8,725 bases of DNA from Methanoregulaceae archaeon (GCA_028679275.1 JAJRBV010000070.1:1-8725); one strand, 5' to 3'. Shown: positions 1-7,722, numbered from the stretch's first letter. Program-made: numbers and translations. The notes: generated from the sequence alone by a model not told the origin.

Positions 1-572
1 TGTGCGGGACTGCTGCAGAGATCCTCGTTGACGAAGTGAGGAAGGTAATCTGCCCGGGAAAGATATCAACGGATGAATGGATTCGGATCATCAGAGAGGC
101 ACACGTACTCGGCATCCCGACTACGGCAACTATCATGTACGGTCACTGCGAAACAGTGGAGGACAAAGTCCGTCTTCTCTCAGCTCTCAGGGACATCCAG
201 GATGAAACCGGTGGTTTTACTGAATTTGTCCCCCTTTCATTCGTTCATGTGAACACCCCACTGTACCGGAAGGGTCTGGCAAGGGCAGGGGCTACCGGCA
301 GGGAAGATCTGCTCATGACGGCGGTCTCCCGTCTTTTTCTGGATAATATTGATCACATCCAGGTATCATGGGTAAAAACGGGGTTGAAGATGGCCCAGAT
401 CGGGCTTATTGCCGGGGCAGATGATCTGGGTGGAACCATGTTTGAGGAGAGCATATCGAAGGGTGCCGGAGCATTGAATACCGATTATCTCGACCCGCGC
501 GAGATGGAGCGGATGGCATCGGACATTGGACGAGCGCTTCGCCGGAGAGACACGCTCTACCATCTTTTGTGA
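1..572 (+). CDS. cofH: FO synthase subunit 2 (CofH), 5'-truncated by the window edge
   Basis: This is the C-terminal half of the radical-SAM enzyme that joins the 4-hydroxybenzyl radical of tyrosine to 5-amino-6-(D-ribitylamino)uracil on the way to 7,8-didemethyl-8-hydroxy-5-deazariboflavin, the chromophore of coenzyme F420. The frame is open from position 3 (CGTAAEILVDEV), so the GTG at 36 is an internal valine and the true start lies upstream. Family signatures are VICPGKIS, TTATIMYGHCET and GGFTEFVPLSFVHVNTPLY. The last is typical of CofH and related menaquinone enzymes rather than CofG. About 189 residues are visible, against roughly 370 for the family, so the N-terminal CX3CX2C cluster is outside the window. 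The gene ends with TGA at 570-572. Methanomicrobiales often carry two cofH paralogues; which one this is cannot be told from this fragment. Confidence 0.93.
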   Translation, partial: CGTAAEILVDEVRKVICPGKISTDEWIRIIREAHVLGIPTTATIMYGHCETVEDKVRLLSALRDIQDETGGFTEFVPLSFVHVNTPLYRKGLARAGATGREDLLMTAVSRLFLDNIDHIQVSWVKTGLKMAQIGLIAGADDLGGTMFEESISKGAGALNTDYLDPREMERMASDIGRALRRRDTLYHLL

Positions 573-833
573 CAATCCGGTTGGGCATCTATTAGGTTGA
601 ACCAGATCCCGCCCTTTTATGCCGTGACCGGGGTATCAGATACCGAAGTGTGATAGGATAAGGGTAAACCGTAATCCCAAAGAACCTGGTGAAAAGAACC
701 ATGCATTTCAGGGAATTCCCGATTGGTAACGGTGGGATAAGGATGCCCTGAATTTTCCCCTGATGGTCTCTTTCGTGGTTAAAGTGTGATCGGGAACCTC
801 TCCGTAAAAAAAGAGCGTGATTTCAGGAAGTGT
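573..833. other. Intergenic region between convergent cofH and the flavoprotein gene
   Basis: No convincing gene is seen in these 261 bases. They hold a 13-base inverted repeat GGTATC-A-GATACC at 632-644 and a perfect palindrome GGGAATTCCC at 711-720. A wider 7-base inverted repeat, TTCAGGG at 707-713 with CCCTGAA at 746-752, is followed by T4 at 753-756 and could end the cofH transcript, although it lies about 135 bases past the stop. The minus-strand T tract at 806-812 is listed separately. Function is inferred only from position. Confidence 0.5.
806..812 (-). terminator. Oligo-T terminator of the minus-strand operon
   Basis: The plus strand has seven A residues here, so the minus-strand transcript reads CTC followed by U7. 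It begins about 21 bases after the flavoprotein stop codon. Archaeal RNA polymerase commonly stops at such oligo-T tracts without needing a hairpin, and none is obvious directly upstream. It probably ends the transcript that starts at the hydrolase gene. Confidence 0.6.
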
Positions 834-1385
834 TCAATCATGCGGCTTTAAGAGTTTGACTATCCTCTCCCCGATCTCTTCGGCTCTTTTCAGAGCCACG
901 GTATCCTTCTGGATGTCCCCCTCAAGGTAGCCCCTGCCCCTGACCCAGCCAAGGTAGGCGAATTCGTGGGTGTTTAAGAATCCTTCAAGGGTCTCGATTG
1001 TCCTTGCACCGCCCTTGTTTGCGCATACTGCAACCGCAACTGCTTTTCTTCCTGCCAGTTTCCTCTGGTGATAGAGCGAGTAGCTCCTGTCGATGAAGTT
1101 CTTGAGATGTCCACAGACGTCAAAGTAATACGTCGGGGATCCAATCACGAGCACTTCCGCATCGATGACTTTTTGCATGATCTCTTCCCAGTCATCGTTC
1201 TGGACTACACACCAGTCCTTCTCTTTGCATTTCTCGCAGCCAAGGCAGGGATTGATCTTTTTTCCTGCAAGGGAGACGAACTCGGTTTTCAATCCCGACT
1301 TTTCACAGGTCTCCAGAACCGCTTTCACGAGCAATGCTGTATTCCCGTCTTTCCGCATACTGCCCGATATGCCAAGGACCTTCAT
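834..1385 (-). CDS. Iron-sulfur flavoprotein (Isf-like), NADPH-dependent FMN reductase family
   Basis: This is a 183-residue flavodoxin-fold protein. The N-terminus KVLGISGSMRKDGNT (residues 2-16) is the FMN phosphate-binding loop, and GSPTYYFDVCGHLKNFIDR (82-100) is the second flavin-contact region. Between them lie Cys47, Cys50, Cys53 and Cys59, spaced CX2CX2CX5C. That is the compact cysteine motif known for the [4Fe-4S] cluster of Methanosarcina Isf. Isf proteins are cytosolic two-electron/one-electron carriers linked to ferredoxin, and some act on O2 or peroxide; the physiological partner here is unknown. The length is close to that of known Isf proteins. The gene is last in a minus-strand run, 15 bases after the DUF123 stop. 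No Shine-Dalgarno sequence is seen before the ATG. A TATA-like stretch at 1404-1412 may give it a promoter of its own. Confidence 0.86.
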   Translation of the reverse strand: MKVLGISGSMRKDGNTALLVKAVLETCEKSGLKTEFVSLAGKKINPCLGCEKCKEKDWCVVQNDDWEEIMQKVIDAEVLVIGSPTYYFDVCGHLKNFIDRSYSLYHQRKLAGRKAVAVAVCANKGGARTIETLEGFLNTHEFAYLGWVRGRGYLEGDIQKDTVALKRAEEIGERIVKLLKPHD

Positions 1386-1400
1386 ATTCGTTTACTGGTT

Positions 1401-1841
1401 TTAGGATATATTGAGTGTTGTGATGGTTACAGCCAGGCCTGCCTGAGAGAATGCGGATTTTATCGTTTTTTCGGGATTTGTCAAAAAATAGCCGAGATGT
1501 GACCTGCATGAGCAGTCGCTGCAACCAAAACCAGGGACCTGCCTTGCAGTGAGAAGCCCGGAAATCCTGCATTCATCCAGACCATCCTTTGTGGGTGCAC
1601 ACGCTACCGAGATGAGGTCGAATGCGGGATGCATGAGAAGGTAATCGATATGCCACCGTGGGGACGGGATCCCCTCCCGCTTCACCCGGATATGGCGGGA
1701 CACCCTGGTGAGGCCTCCCGGTCCCTGTGCCGAACCGGTATACACATGCCACCCCGGGGCGAACGGTAACGGACCCAGCGCACCAATCTCAACGGTGCAG
1801 CTGACGTTTCGCAGCACAAGGCAGTAGATCCCTTTATACAT
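1401..1841 (-). CDS. DUF123 (GIY-YIG-like) domain protein
   Basis: This is a 146-residue single-domain protein of the DUF123 family, distantly related to GIY-YIG nucleases and found fused to endonuclease III in some species. Visible family marks, in order, are GIYCLVL (4-10, the GIY strand), WHVYTGSAQGPGG (31-43, with VYTG in place of YIG), Arg46 and His50, RWHIDYLL (62-69), Glu90-Cys91, and GCSDCSCRSHLGYF (106-119), a cysteine/histidine group that could bind metal. The biochemical role of the family is not established; a DNA-related nuclease activity is only inferred from the fold. The ATG at 1841 overlaps the hydrolase stop by 8 bases, which suggests translational coupling. The TAA stop is at 1401-1403. 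No fused endonuclease III domain is present. Confidence 0.85.
   Translation of the reverse strand: MYKGIYCLVLRNVSCTVEIGALGPLPFAPGWHVYTGSAQGPGGLTRVSRHIRVKREGIPSPRWHIDYLLMHPAFDLISVACAPTKDGLDECRISGLLTARQVPGFGCSDCSCRSHLGYFLTNPEKTIKSAFSQAGLAVTITTLNIS
1404..1412 (-). promoter_or_regulatory. Possible internal TATA box before the Isf-like gene
   Basis: Read on the minus strand this is AATATATCC, in the last codons of the DUF123 gene. Its centre is about 23 bases before the flavoprotein ATG at 1385, so transcription from it would begin at or next to the start codon and give a leaderless message. This would fit the missing Shine-Dalgarno sequence. It could equally be chance in a short spacer within an operon. 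Confidence 0.35.
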
Positions 1842-2436
1842 ATCCGCTGTTCAGGAGATGGCGGGCGGCTGAAATATGGTGTCTTCCATCGTGGCGAACG
1901 GGCGTCCCGTGACCCGGATAAAGACCCTCCACCCCGAGTTTGTCAAGCCGGCTGATCGAATGCGCGAGCGCTGCACGGTCTCCCCCTGGAAAATCGAACC
2001 GTCCGAATCCTCCGTCAGTAAATACGGTGTCTCCGGAAATCAGGAGTTTTTCCTCCGCGATATACAGGCAGATGCTTCCCGGGGTATGTCCCGGGGTATG
2101 AAGGATCTCGAAGGGTCCGATGCGGTCTCCTTCGGAAAGAAACTGTTGTGCAGGAATCCCGGGGGATCGTGCGCCGAAATGAAGGGAGAGGCTCAGATGA
2201 TCTTCAGTGAGCCCGGAGGCATCGAGGCTGTGGATCGCGACGTCTGCATCACATACGTGCGCTATCTCCCTGACATGTGCAGTGTGATCAAAGTGGCAGT
2301 GCGTAAGCACGATGGTATCGATCTGTTCCCTGTAGGGTTCGATGGCAGAAGGGAGGACACCGGCGTCGACAAGAATAGTACCGACAAGGTAGGCATTCGC
2401 AACGAATCCACTTCCCGGGATCCAAGTGACTAGCAT
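1834..2436 (-). CDS. Metallo-beta-lactamase-fold hydrolase, glyoxalase II-like
   Basis: This is a 200-residue soluble hydrolase with the full binuclear metal site: THCHFDHT (45-52, giving His46, His48, Asp50 and His51), His117 in HTPGHTPGS, Asp136 in LISGDTVF, and His176 in YPGHG. The DGGFGRFDFPGGD segment and the 200-residue length resemble stand-alone glyoxalase II-like thioesterases, but the C-terminal substrate domain of true GloB is missing, so the substrate is unknown. The ATG at 2436 aligns well with the family N-terminus (IPGSGFVANAYLV). A second in-frame ATG is not needed. It is the first gene of the minus-strand run, diverges from thiC, and its end overlaps the DUF123 gene by 8 bases. 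No Shine-Dalgarno sequence is seen. Confidence 0.86.
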   Translation of the reverse strand: MLVTWIPGSGFVANAYLVGTILVDAGVLPSAIEPYREQIDTIVLTHCHFDHTAHVREIAHVCDADVAIHSLDASGLTEDHLSLSLHFGARSPGIPAQQFLSEGDRIGPFEILHTPGHTPGSICLYIAEEKLLISGDTVFTDGGFGRFDFPGGDRAALAHSISRLDKLGVEGLYPGHGTPVRHDGRHHISAARHLLNSGYV

Positions 2437-2472
2437 GCATAACTAATAAGAAACGCATCTTACATGTGTTTT
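2437..2472. promoter_or_regulatory. Compact divergent promoter region, MBL hydrolase / thiC
   Basis: Only 36 bases separate the two preferred start codons (ATG at 2436 on minus, ATG at 2473 on plus). A plus-strand A/T stretch AACTAATAA at 2441-2449 is centred about 28 bases before the thiC ATG at 2473, suitable for a near-leaderless message. On the minus strand CATAAAACAC (2466-2475, inside the thiC start) is about 34 bases before the hydrolase ATG. Both are weak matches to the archaeal TATA box. I see no riboswitch-like structure such as a TPP aptamer, and the space is too small for one. Confidence 0.35.
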
Positions 2473-3750
2473 ATGCGTACCCTGATCCAGGAGTGTGTTG
2501 CCGGAATTCCCCCGCTGGTGGAGACAGCAGCGCGCCAGGAAGGGCAGAATCCGAGAGATTTTGCCCGAGCGGTGGCCCGGGGGCATGTGGTTATTCCGGT
2601 CAATCCCGTGCGCCCGCACCGGATTTGTGCCATTGGTGATGGCTGCAGGGTGAAGGTCAATGTCAATATCGGGACATCCGGTGAACGATGCGATCCCGGA
2701 CTCGAAAAATCAAAGGCCCTTGCAGCAATCACGAGCGGCACTGATACCATCATGGACCTTTCAACGGGGGGCGATCTTGAGGCAATACGAAAGAGCATCC
2801 TCTCCCTTGATATCCCGATAGGTACGGTTCCTGTATATGAAGCCGTGAAGCGGGCGGGCAATGCCACAAACCTGAGTTCTGATCTCCTGTTTAATGTCAT
2901 CCGTGAACACTGCAGGCAGGGAGTGGACTTCCTTACTCTCCACTGCGGGGTAAACCGGGAAGCGCTCGCTGCGCTCAGGTCAGACCCGCGAATCCTGCCG
3001 GTTGTCTCAAGGGGTGGGGCGTTCCATGTGGCATGGATGGAACAGTCCGGCGAGGAAAACCCGCTCTTTTCCGAGTTCGATTATCTTATCGAGATACTTG
3101 CCGAGCACGAGGTGGTGGCGAGCCTTGGTGACGGAATGCGGCCGGGATGCCTCCAGGATGCTGACAGGCATGCGAAAACAGTCGAATACCTGAATCTGGG
3201 AAGACTGGCAAACAGGGCACTCGAATCCGGTGTTCAGCGAATGATCGAGGGGCCAGGGCATCTGCCCTTTGACCAGGTCGGTTACAATGTCCGGATGATC
3301 AAGGAACTAACGAACGATGCCCCGCTCTACCTGCTCGGCCCTCTGGTCACTGACATCGCGCCCGGCTATGATCATGTCGTGGCGGCAATCGGTGGTGCTG
3401 AAGCATGCATGCACGGGGCTGATTTTCTCTGCATGGTCTCTCCAAGCGAGCACCTGGCGCTCCCCCTTATCGAGGATATCATTGAAGGAACCCGGGTGGC
3501 AAGGATCTCAGCCCATATCGGGGATCTTGTCAGGAAAAAGGACGGTTACAAGATGCCGCGCGAGCGGCAGATGGCCGATGCGCGGAGGAGGCTTGACTGG
3601 AATGAGCAATTCGCTCTCGCGCTATTTCCTGATGCAGCAAAAAAGATTCATGCCCGGGACGGGGAACTTGATACGTGCTCAATGTGTGGGGACCTCTGTG
3701 CTGTGAAAATGATGCAGGAGATATTTGGGAATACGGAAAGCAAGACCTGA
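2473..3750 (+). CDS. thiC: Phosphomethylpyrimidine synthase, short archaeal ThiC type
   Basis: ThiC is a cytosolic radical-SAM enzyme that rearranges aminoimidazole ribotide (AIR) to the hydroxymethylpyrimidine phosphate of thiamin. The predicted protein has 425 residues, the short form without the extra N-terminal domain of many bacterial enzymes. Landmarks are KVNVNIGTS (61-69), TIMDLSTGGDL (92-102), IGTVPVYEA (116-124), FLTLHCGV (153-160), SLGDGMRPG (218-226), MIEGPGH (257-263), and a C-terminal cluster motif with Cys402, Cys405 and Cys409. The start at 2473 (MRTLIQEC) matches the usual short N-terminus; an in-frame ATG at 2464 would add MCF. No Shine-Dalgarno sequence is present. A hairpin follows 18 bases after the stop. 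The cysteine spacing CX2CX3C is one residue shorter than the textbook CX2CX4C. The related 5-hydroxybenzimidazole synthase (BzaF) is an alternative that cannot be excluded by eye, and some Methanomicrobiales carry two thiC-like genes. Confidence 0.85.
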   Translation: MRTLIQECVAGIPPLVETAARQEGQNPRDFARAVARGHVVIPVNPVRPHRICAIGDGCRVKVNVNIGTSGERCDPGLEKSKALAAITSGTDTIMDLSTGGDLEAIRKSILSLDIPIGTVPVYEAVKRAGNATNLSSDLLFNVIREHCRQGVDFLTLHCGVNREALAALRSDPRILPVVSRGGAFHVAWMEQSGEENPLFSEFDYLIEILAEHEVVASLGDGMRPGCLQDADRHAKTVEYLNLGRLANRALESGVQRMIEGPGHLPFDQVGYNVRMIKELTNDAPLYLLGPLVTDIAPGYDHVVAAIGGAEACMHGADFLCMVSPSEHLALPLIEDIIEGTRVARISAHIGDLVRKKDGYKMPRERQMADARRRLDWNEQFALALFPDAAKKIHARDGELDTCSMCGDLCAVKMMQEIFGNTESKT

Positions 3751-3768
3751 AAAAAATCCACAGGATCG

Positions 3769-3790
3769 AAACGGGGGATAATCCTCGTTT
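3769..3790 (+). terminator. Hairpin terminator candidate after thiC
   Basis: The 22 bases fold into a 9-base-pair stem, AAACGGGGG paired with TCCTCGTTT, with two G-T pairs and the four-base loop ATAA. The right arm ends in TTT followed by CTT. It starts 18 bases after the thiC stop, where a terminator would be expected. The U tract is short for an intrinsic terminator, so it may instead stabilise the 3' end of the message. Confidence 0.5.
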
Positions 3791-3895
3791 CTTGAATCAT
3801 CATCGGTTCCAGGCATGGAAATGACCTGAATCCAGGATGCGGAGTCCTTCAGCCGTATCATTCCTGAGAAAATGGATCAGAACCGTCATGTGATG

Positions 3896-3971
3896 ATTGA
3901 TGAAAACCGCCGGCATTTCTCTGGCACCAAGGCAAACGCCAGGTTTGCCTGGCCGGGAGTATTGATGAAAA
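3896..3971. repeat. 11-base direct repeat flanking a hairpin
   Basis: The sequence ATTGATGAAAA occurs at 3896-3906 and again at 3961-3971, 65 bases apart, in the space between convergent thiC and purE. Between the copies lies a perfect-arm hairpin at 3927-3952. Read on the minus strand each copy is TTTTCATCAAT, so both could also act as weak T-rich stop signals after purE. No reading frame explains the repeat. Chance or a decayed small insertion are both possible. Confidence 0.4.
3927..3952. repeat. Inverted repeat (stem-loop) between thiC and purE
   Basis: CCAAGGCAAAC at 3927-3937 pairs with GTTTGCCTGG at 3943-3952, giving 10 base pairs with one bulged A around the loop GCCAG. It is the strongest inverted repeat I found in the window. 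It is 42 bases past the purE stop and 177 bases past the thiC stop, and neither side is followed directly by a T tract. A bidirectional transcript-end structure is the simplest reading. Confidence 0.5.
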
Positions 3972-3983
3972 TAAAGAGGAAAA
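3967..3983 (-). terminator. T-rich termination region after purE
   Basis: On the minus strand this reads TTTTCCTCTTTATTTTC, two T4 tracts and a T3 tract starting 11 bases after the purE stop codon. Archaeal transcripts commonly end in such U-rich stretches. The stem-loop at 3927-3952 lies just beyond it. Confidence 0.5.
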
Positions 3984-3993
3984 TATGTTCCTG

Positions 3994-4380
3994 CTATCTG
4001 AGGCTGAGGATACGGTATGCCAGAAGCGCTGCATTCTCGCCGTTGTCGATTCCGACACAGGCTACCGGGACCCCTTTTGGCATCTGGACGATGGAAAGGA
4101 GTGCATCAAAACCCATCAGATTCCCGCTTACCGGAACACCGATTACCGGCTTGTGGGTTTTAGACGCAATCACTCCCGGAAGTGCTGCAGAAAGCCCCGC
4201 TACTGCGATAAATACCTTGCAATCGGTCTTTTTTATGTATTCATCAAGGATATCCGGTTCGCGGTGGGCAGAAATGACCTGCATGTCATAGCTGATCCCG
4301 TGCTGTTTCAGAACTGCCGCGACCTTCTCCACAATGGCCGCATCTGAGGCCGATCCGCTGAGAATGGCTACTTCGACCAT
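3994..4380 (-). CDS. purE: N5-carboxyaminoimidazole ribonucleotide mutase / AIR carboxylase (PurE)
   Basis: PurE makes 4-carboxy-AIR in purine synthesis, either from N5-carboxy-AIR (class I) or directly from AIR and CO2 (class II). The protein has 128 residues and is a small flavodoxin-like subunit expected to form an octamer. It shows GSASD (9-13), VISAHREPD (35-43, with the conserved SAHR), [13 protein letters not shown] (61-73), PVIGVPVSG (78-86), [12 protein letters not shown] (96-107) and a C-terminal GENAALLA (114-121). The ATG at 4380 begins [13 protein letters not shown], the standard N-terminus; a GTG at 4395 would add five residues and is less likely. In the third motif the usual AHLPG reads AALPG, so the histidine is alanine. 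No purK is in view, so the class cannot be settled here. The stop is TAG at 3994-3996. Confidence 0.9.
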   Translation of the reverse strand: MVEVAILSGSASDAAIVEKVAAVLKQHGISYDMQVISAHREPDILDEYIKKTDCKVFIAVAGLSAALPGVIASKTHKPVIGVPVSGNLMGFDALLSIVQMPKGVPVACVGIDNGENAALLAYRILSLR

Positions 4381-4436
4381 TGGTTCGCCATCCACACTTA
4401 TATCCCGTTATTATAAAAATACTATGGGCTGATAGA
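4381..4436. promoter_or_regulatory. Divergent promoter region, purE / transaminase-riboflavin operon
   Basis: The 56 bases between the purE ATG (4380, minus) and the aminotransferase ATG (4437, plus) hold two TATA-like boxes. CTTATATCC at 4398-4406 on the plus strand would start transcription around 4428, about 9 bases before the aminotransferase ATG. On the minus strand TTTTTATAAT at 4409-4418 would start purE around 4387, about 7 bases before its ATG. Each box is therefore on the far side from its own gene, and the two pre-initiation complexes would overlap. GGGCTGAT just before the plus-strand ATG is a partial Shine-Dalgarno match. Start sites are estimates from the usual 26-27 base spacing. 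Confidence 0.55.
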
Positions 4437-6025
<1,589 letters not shown>

Positions 6026-6081
6026 TGAGGGTGGCATTTGTTTATGAATTATCAGCGGGAGATATCTAGAGAGGGAAAGAT
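6026..6081 (+). promoter_or_regulatory. ribC-ribH spacer with Shine-Dalgarno and possible internal promoter
   Basis: This 56-base gap is the only real spacer in the operon. GAGGGA at 6071-6076, 5 bases before the ribH ATG, is a clear Shine-Dalgarno-like site. An A/T stretch near 6039-6048 (TTTATGAATT) lies about 38 bases before the ATG and could be a weak TATA box giving ribH extra expression. That part is inference. Confidence 0.4.
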
Positions 6082-6489
6082 ATGAAAGTGAAACTCGGTT
6101 TTGTGGTCTCGGAATTCAACCGGGATATCACCTATATGATGGAAGTCGAGGGAAGGGAGCACGCCTCGTTCCTTGGTGCCGAAGTGACCGACTGCATGTA
6201 TGTCCCCGGGGCCTACGACATGCCTCTTGCAGTGAAAAAGATGCTAAAGAAGGGAGGGGTCGATGCAATCGTTACGATCGGATGTGTAATTGAGGGCGCA
6301 ACGCAGCATGATGAAATCGTTGTCCAGCACGCAGCCCGCAAGATCATCGATCTTTCGCTTGAATTCGAAAAACCGGTAACGCTCGGAATATCAGGTCCCG
6401 GGATGACCCGTCTTGAGGCAAGCGAGCGTATCGATTACGCGAAACGTGCGGTCGAGTCTGCCGTGAAGATGTGCCAGCGGTTGGCATGA
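6082..6489 (+). CDS. ribH: 6,7-dimethyl-8-ribityllumazine synthase (RibH)
   Basis: RibH condenses 5-amino-6-(D-ribitylamino)uracil with 3,4-dihydroxy-2-butanone 4-phosphate to the lumazine that RibC uses next. The 135-residue protein is the usual length of archaeal lumazine synthases, which assemble as pentamers or 60-subunit shells. Motifs are VVSEFN (8-13, substrate pyrimidine site), VPGAYDMPLA (41-50), GCVIEGATQHDEIV (67-80, with the catalytic-type His76 and the phosphate-binding GAT), and LGISGPGMTRLEA (101-113), the archaeal form of the lid region. The Shine-Dalgarno site lies in the spacer before it. Its TGA stop overlaps the next ATG as ATGA, so translation of the following aminotransferase is probably coupled. 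It is a visible homologue of the ribC product beside it. Confidence 0.94.
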   Translation: MKVKLGFVVSEFNRDITYMMEVEGREHASFLGAEVTDCMYVPGAYDMPLAVKKMLKKGGVDAIVTIGCVIEGATQHDEIVVQHAARKIIDLSLEFEKPVTLGISGPGMTRLEASERIDYAKRAVESAVKMCQRLA

Positions 6490-7619
6490 GAGGATTATCC
6501 AGTATTATCACGGGAATTGCCCCCTCTGCTACCCTGGAGATCTCGGACAAGGCCAGGCAGATGCAGCGGCAGGGTCATGACGTTATCAGTCTCTCCATTG
6601 GTGAACCGGATTTCGATACTCCTGCGCACATCAAGGAGGCCTGCATCCAGGCGCTGATCAGGGGAGAGACACATTATGCCCCCAGCAACGGGATTCCTGA
6701 ACTCCTCTCTGCAATCGCTGTAAAATCGGAAAGGGAGAACCGGATACCCTGCACCCCCGGTCAGGTGATCGTTACCTGCGGCGCCAAGGATGCCATCTAT
6801 GATGCAATGGCTGCGGTGCTGAACCCGGGCGATGAAGTAATCATCCTTGATCCGTCATGGGTATCGTATGAACCCTGTGTCCGTATGGCAGGTGCCAAAC
6901 CTGTCCACCATCCTCTCGATATAAGAACATTCCAGATTGATGATACCGTTCTTGATAAAGTCACCCAGAAAACAAGGATGATCATTGTCAACTCCCCTTC
7001 GAATCCTTCAGGAGCAGTCCTTGACAGGTCATCACTTGGCCTGATTGCTGATATGTGCGAGGACTATGACCTTTTTCCCCTTTCGGATGAGATTTACGAA
7101 AAACTCATCTATGGCAAGGAACACCTTTCCCTTGCATCCATTGGTGATATGGCACAAAGGACCATCACGGTGAATGGCTTTTCAAAAGCATACGCAATGA
7201 CCGGGTGGCGGCTCGGATGGGCAGTCGCCCCGCAGATGATCATAAACCAGATGTCCAAGGTGCAGCAGCATTCGATCAGCCATCCGACTACGTTTGCCAT
7301 GTTCGGAGGAGTCGCAGCCCTGACATGCGACCAGTCATGCGTTGAAACAATGAAAAAGGAGTTCAACCGGAGAAGAGATTACCTCGTTCAGGAACTGTTG
7401 CTGATGGGGTATGACGTTGCTCCAGCCGACGGAGCGTTCTATGCATATGTGAAAACCGGCGGGGATGACATCGCGACAGCCCGGAACTGGCTTGAACGGG
7501 GGCTAGTCGCTGTCACCCCGGGATCTGCCTTTAACACTCCCGGATGGCAGAGGATCTCCTATGCGACATCCATGGAACGGCTCCGCGATGCAGTGATCAG
7601 GATCCGGAACCTTTCCTGA
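6486..7619 (+). CDS. Class I/II pyridoxal-phosphate aminotransferase (aspartate aminotransferase-like)
   Basis: This is a 377-residue fold type I PLP transaminase of the aspC/aromatic subgroup. Landmarks are SLSIGEPDFDTP (35-46), HYAPSNGIPEL (63-73, the Y-x-P-x-x-G motif), TCGAKDAIYDAM (97-108), NSPSNPSGAV (169-178, with Asn173), SDEIYEKLIY (200-209, with Asp201 and Tyr204), GFSKAYAMTGWRLGW (231-245, with Schiff-base Lys234 and Arg242) and Arg356 in QRISYA for the substrate carboxylate. It probably exchanges amino groups between an amino acid and 2-oxoglutarate or oxaloacetate; the exact substrate cannot be read from sequence. The ATG at 6486 (MRGLSSIITGIAPSAT) overlaps the ribH stop by 4 bases and matches the family N-terminus; an upstream ATG at 6471 would overlap ribH further. 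A T7 tract begins right after the TGA. Confidence 0.92.
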   Translation: MRGLSSIITGIAPSATLEISDKARQMQRQGHDVISLSIGEPDFDTPAHIKEACIQALIRGETHYAPSNGIPELLSAIAVKSERENRIPCTPGQVIVTCGAKDAIYDAMAAVLNPGDEVIILDPSWVSYEPCVRMAGAKPVHHPLDIRTFQIDDTVLDKVTQKTRMIIVNSPSNPSGAVLDRSSLGLIADMCEDYDLFPLSDEIYEKLIYGKEHLSLASIGDMAQRTITVNGFSKAYAMTGWRLGWAVAPQMIINQMSKVQQHSISHPTTFAMFGGVAALTCDQSCVETMKKEFNRRRDYLVQELLLMGYDVAPADGAFYAYVKTGGDDIATARNWLERGLVAVTPGSAFNTPGWQRISYATSMERLRDAVIRIRNLS

Positions 7620-7626
7620 TTTTTTT
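7620..7626 (+). terminator. Oligo-T terminator of the transaminase-riboflavin operon
   Basis: Seven T residues follow the last stop codon without a gap. This is a typical archaeal transcription stop and marks the end of the four-gene operon. There is no matching hairpin immediately before it, as expected for archaeal termination. Confidence 0.65.
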
Positions 7627-7722
7627 CATTCATGGTGTTCCCGGAGTATGGGTAGTCACCGATCTTTGCGGGTGAAGATGTCATCTCCTGCTTCCGGAAC
7701 AAAAACGGGATACCATGTATCA

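Noticed and set aside
1068..1502. Plus-strand open frame opposite the flavoprotein and DUF123 genes
   Set aside because: It spans the end of one gene and most of another, shows no protein family features, and conflicts with two strong minus-strand calls.
1876..2433. Long open frame on the plus strand opposite the MBL hydrolase gene
   Set aside because: It mirrors a clearly recognisable hydrolase and has no family motifs of its own; antisense frames of this length are common at this base composition.
2437..2472. TPP riboswitch before thiC
   Set aside because: Only about 36 bases separate the start codons, far too few for the aptamer, and no conserved THI-box sequence is seen.
3889..4005. C/D-box small RNA suggested by TGATGA boxes (3891, 3964) and CTGA near 3998-4008
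   Set aside because: The distance from the first C-like box to CTGA is about 110 bases, no correctly placed D'/C' pair was found, and CTGA lies inside the purE gene.
3872..4291. Plus-strand open frame of 139 residues over the thiC-purE gap and purE
   Set aside because: Most of it is antisense to purE, which carries clear motifs; the remaining part is non-coding with hairpins and shows no Shine-Dalgarno site.
4378..4395. GTG start at 4395 for purE
   Set aside because: The ATG at 4380 gives the standard PurE N-terminus, and the extra five residues would cover the expected leader and start site.
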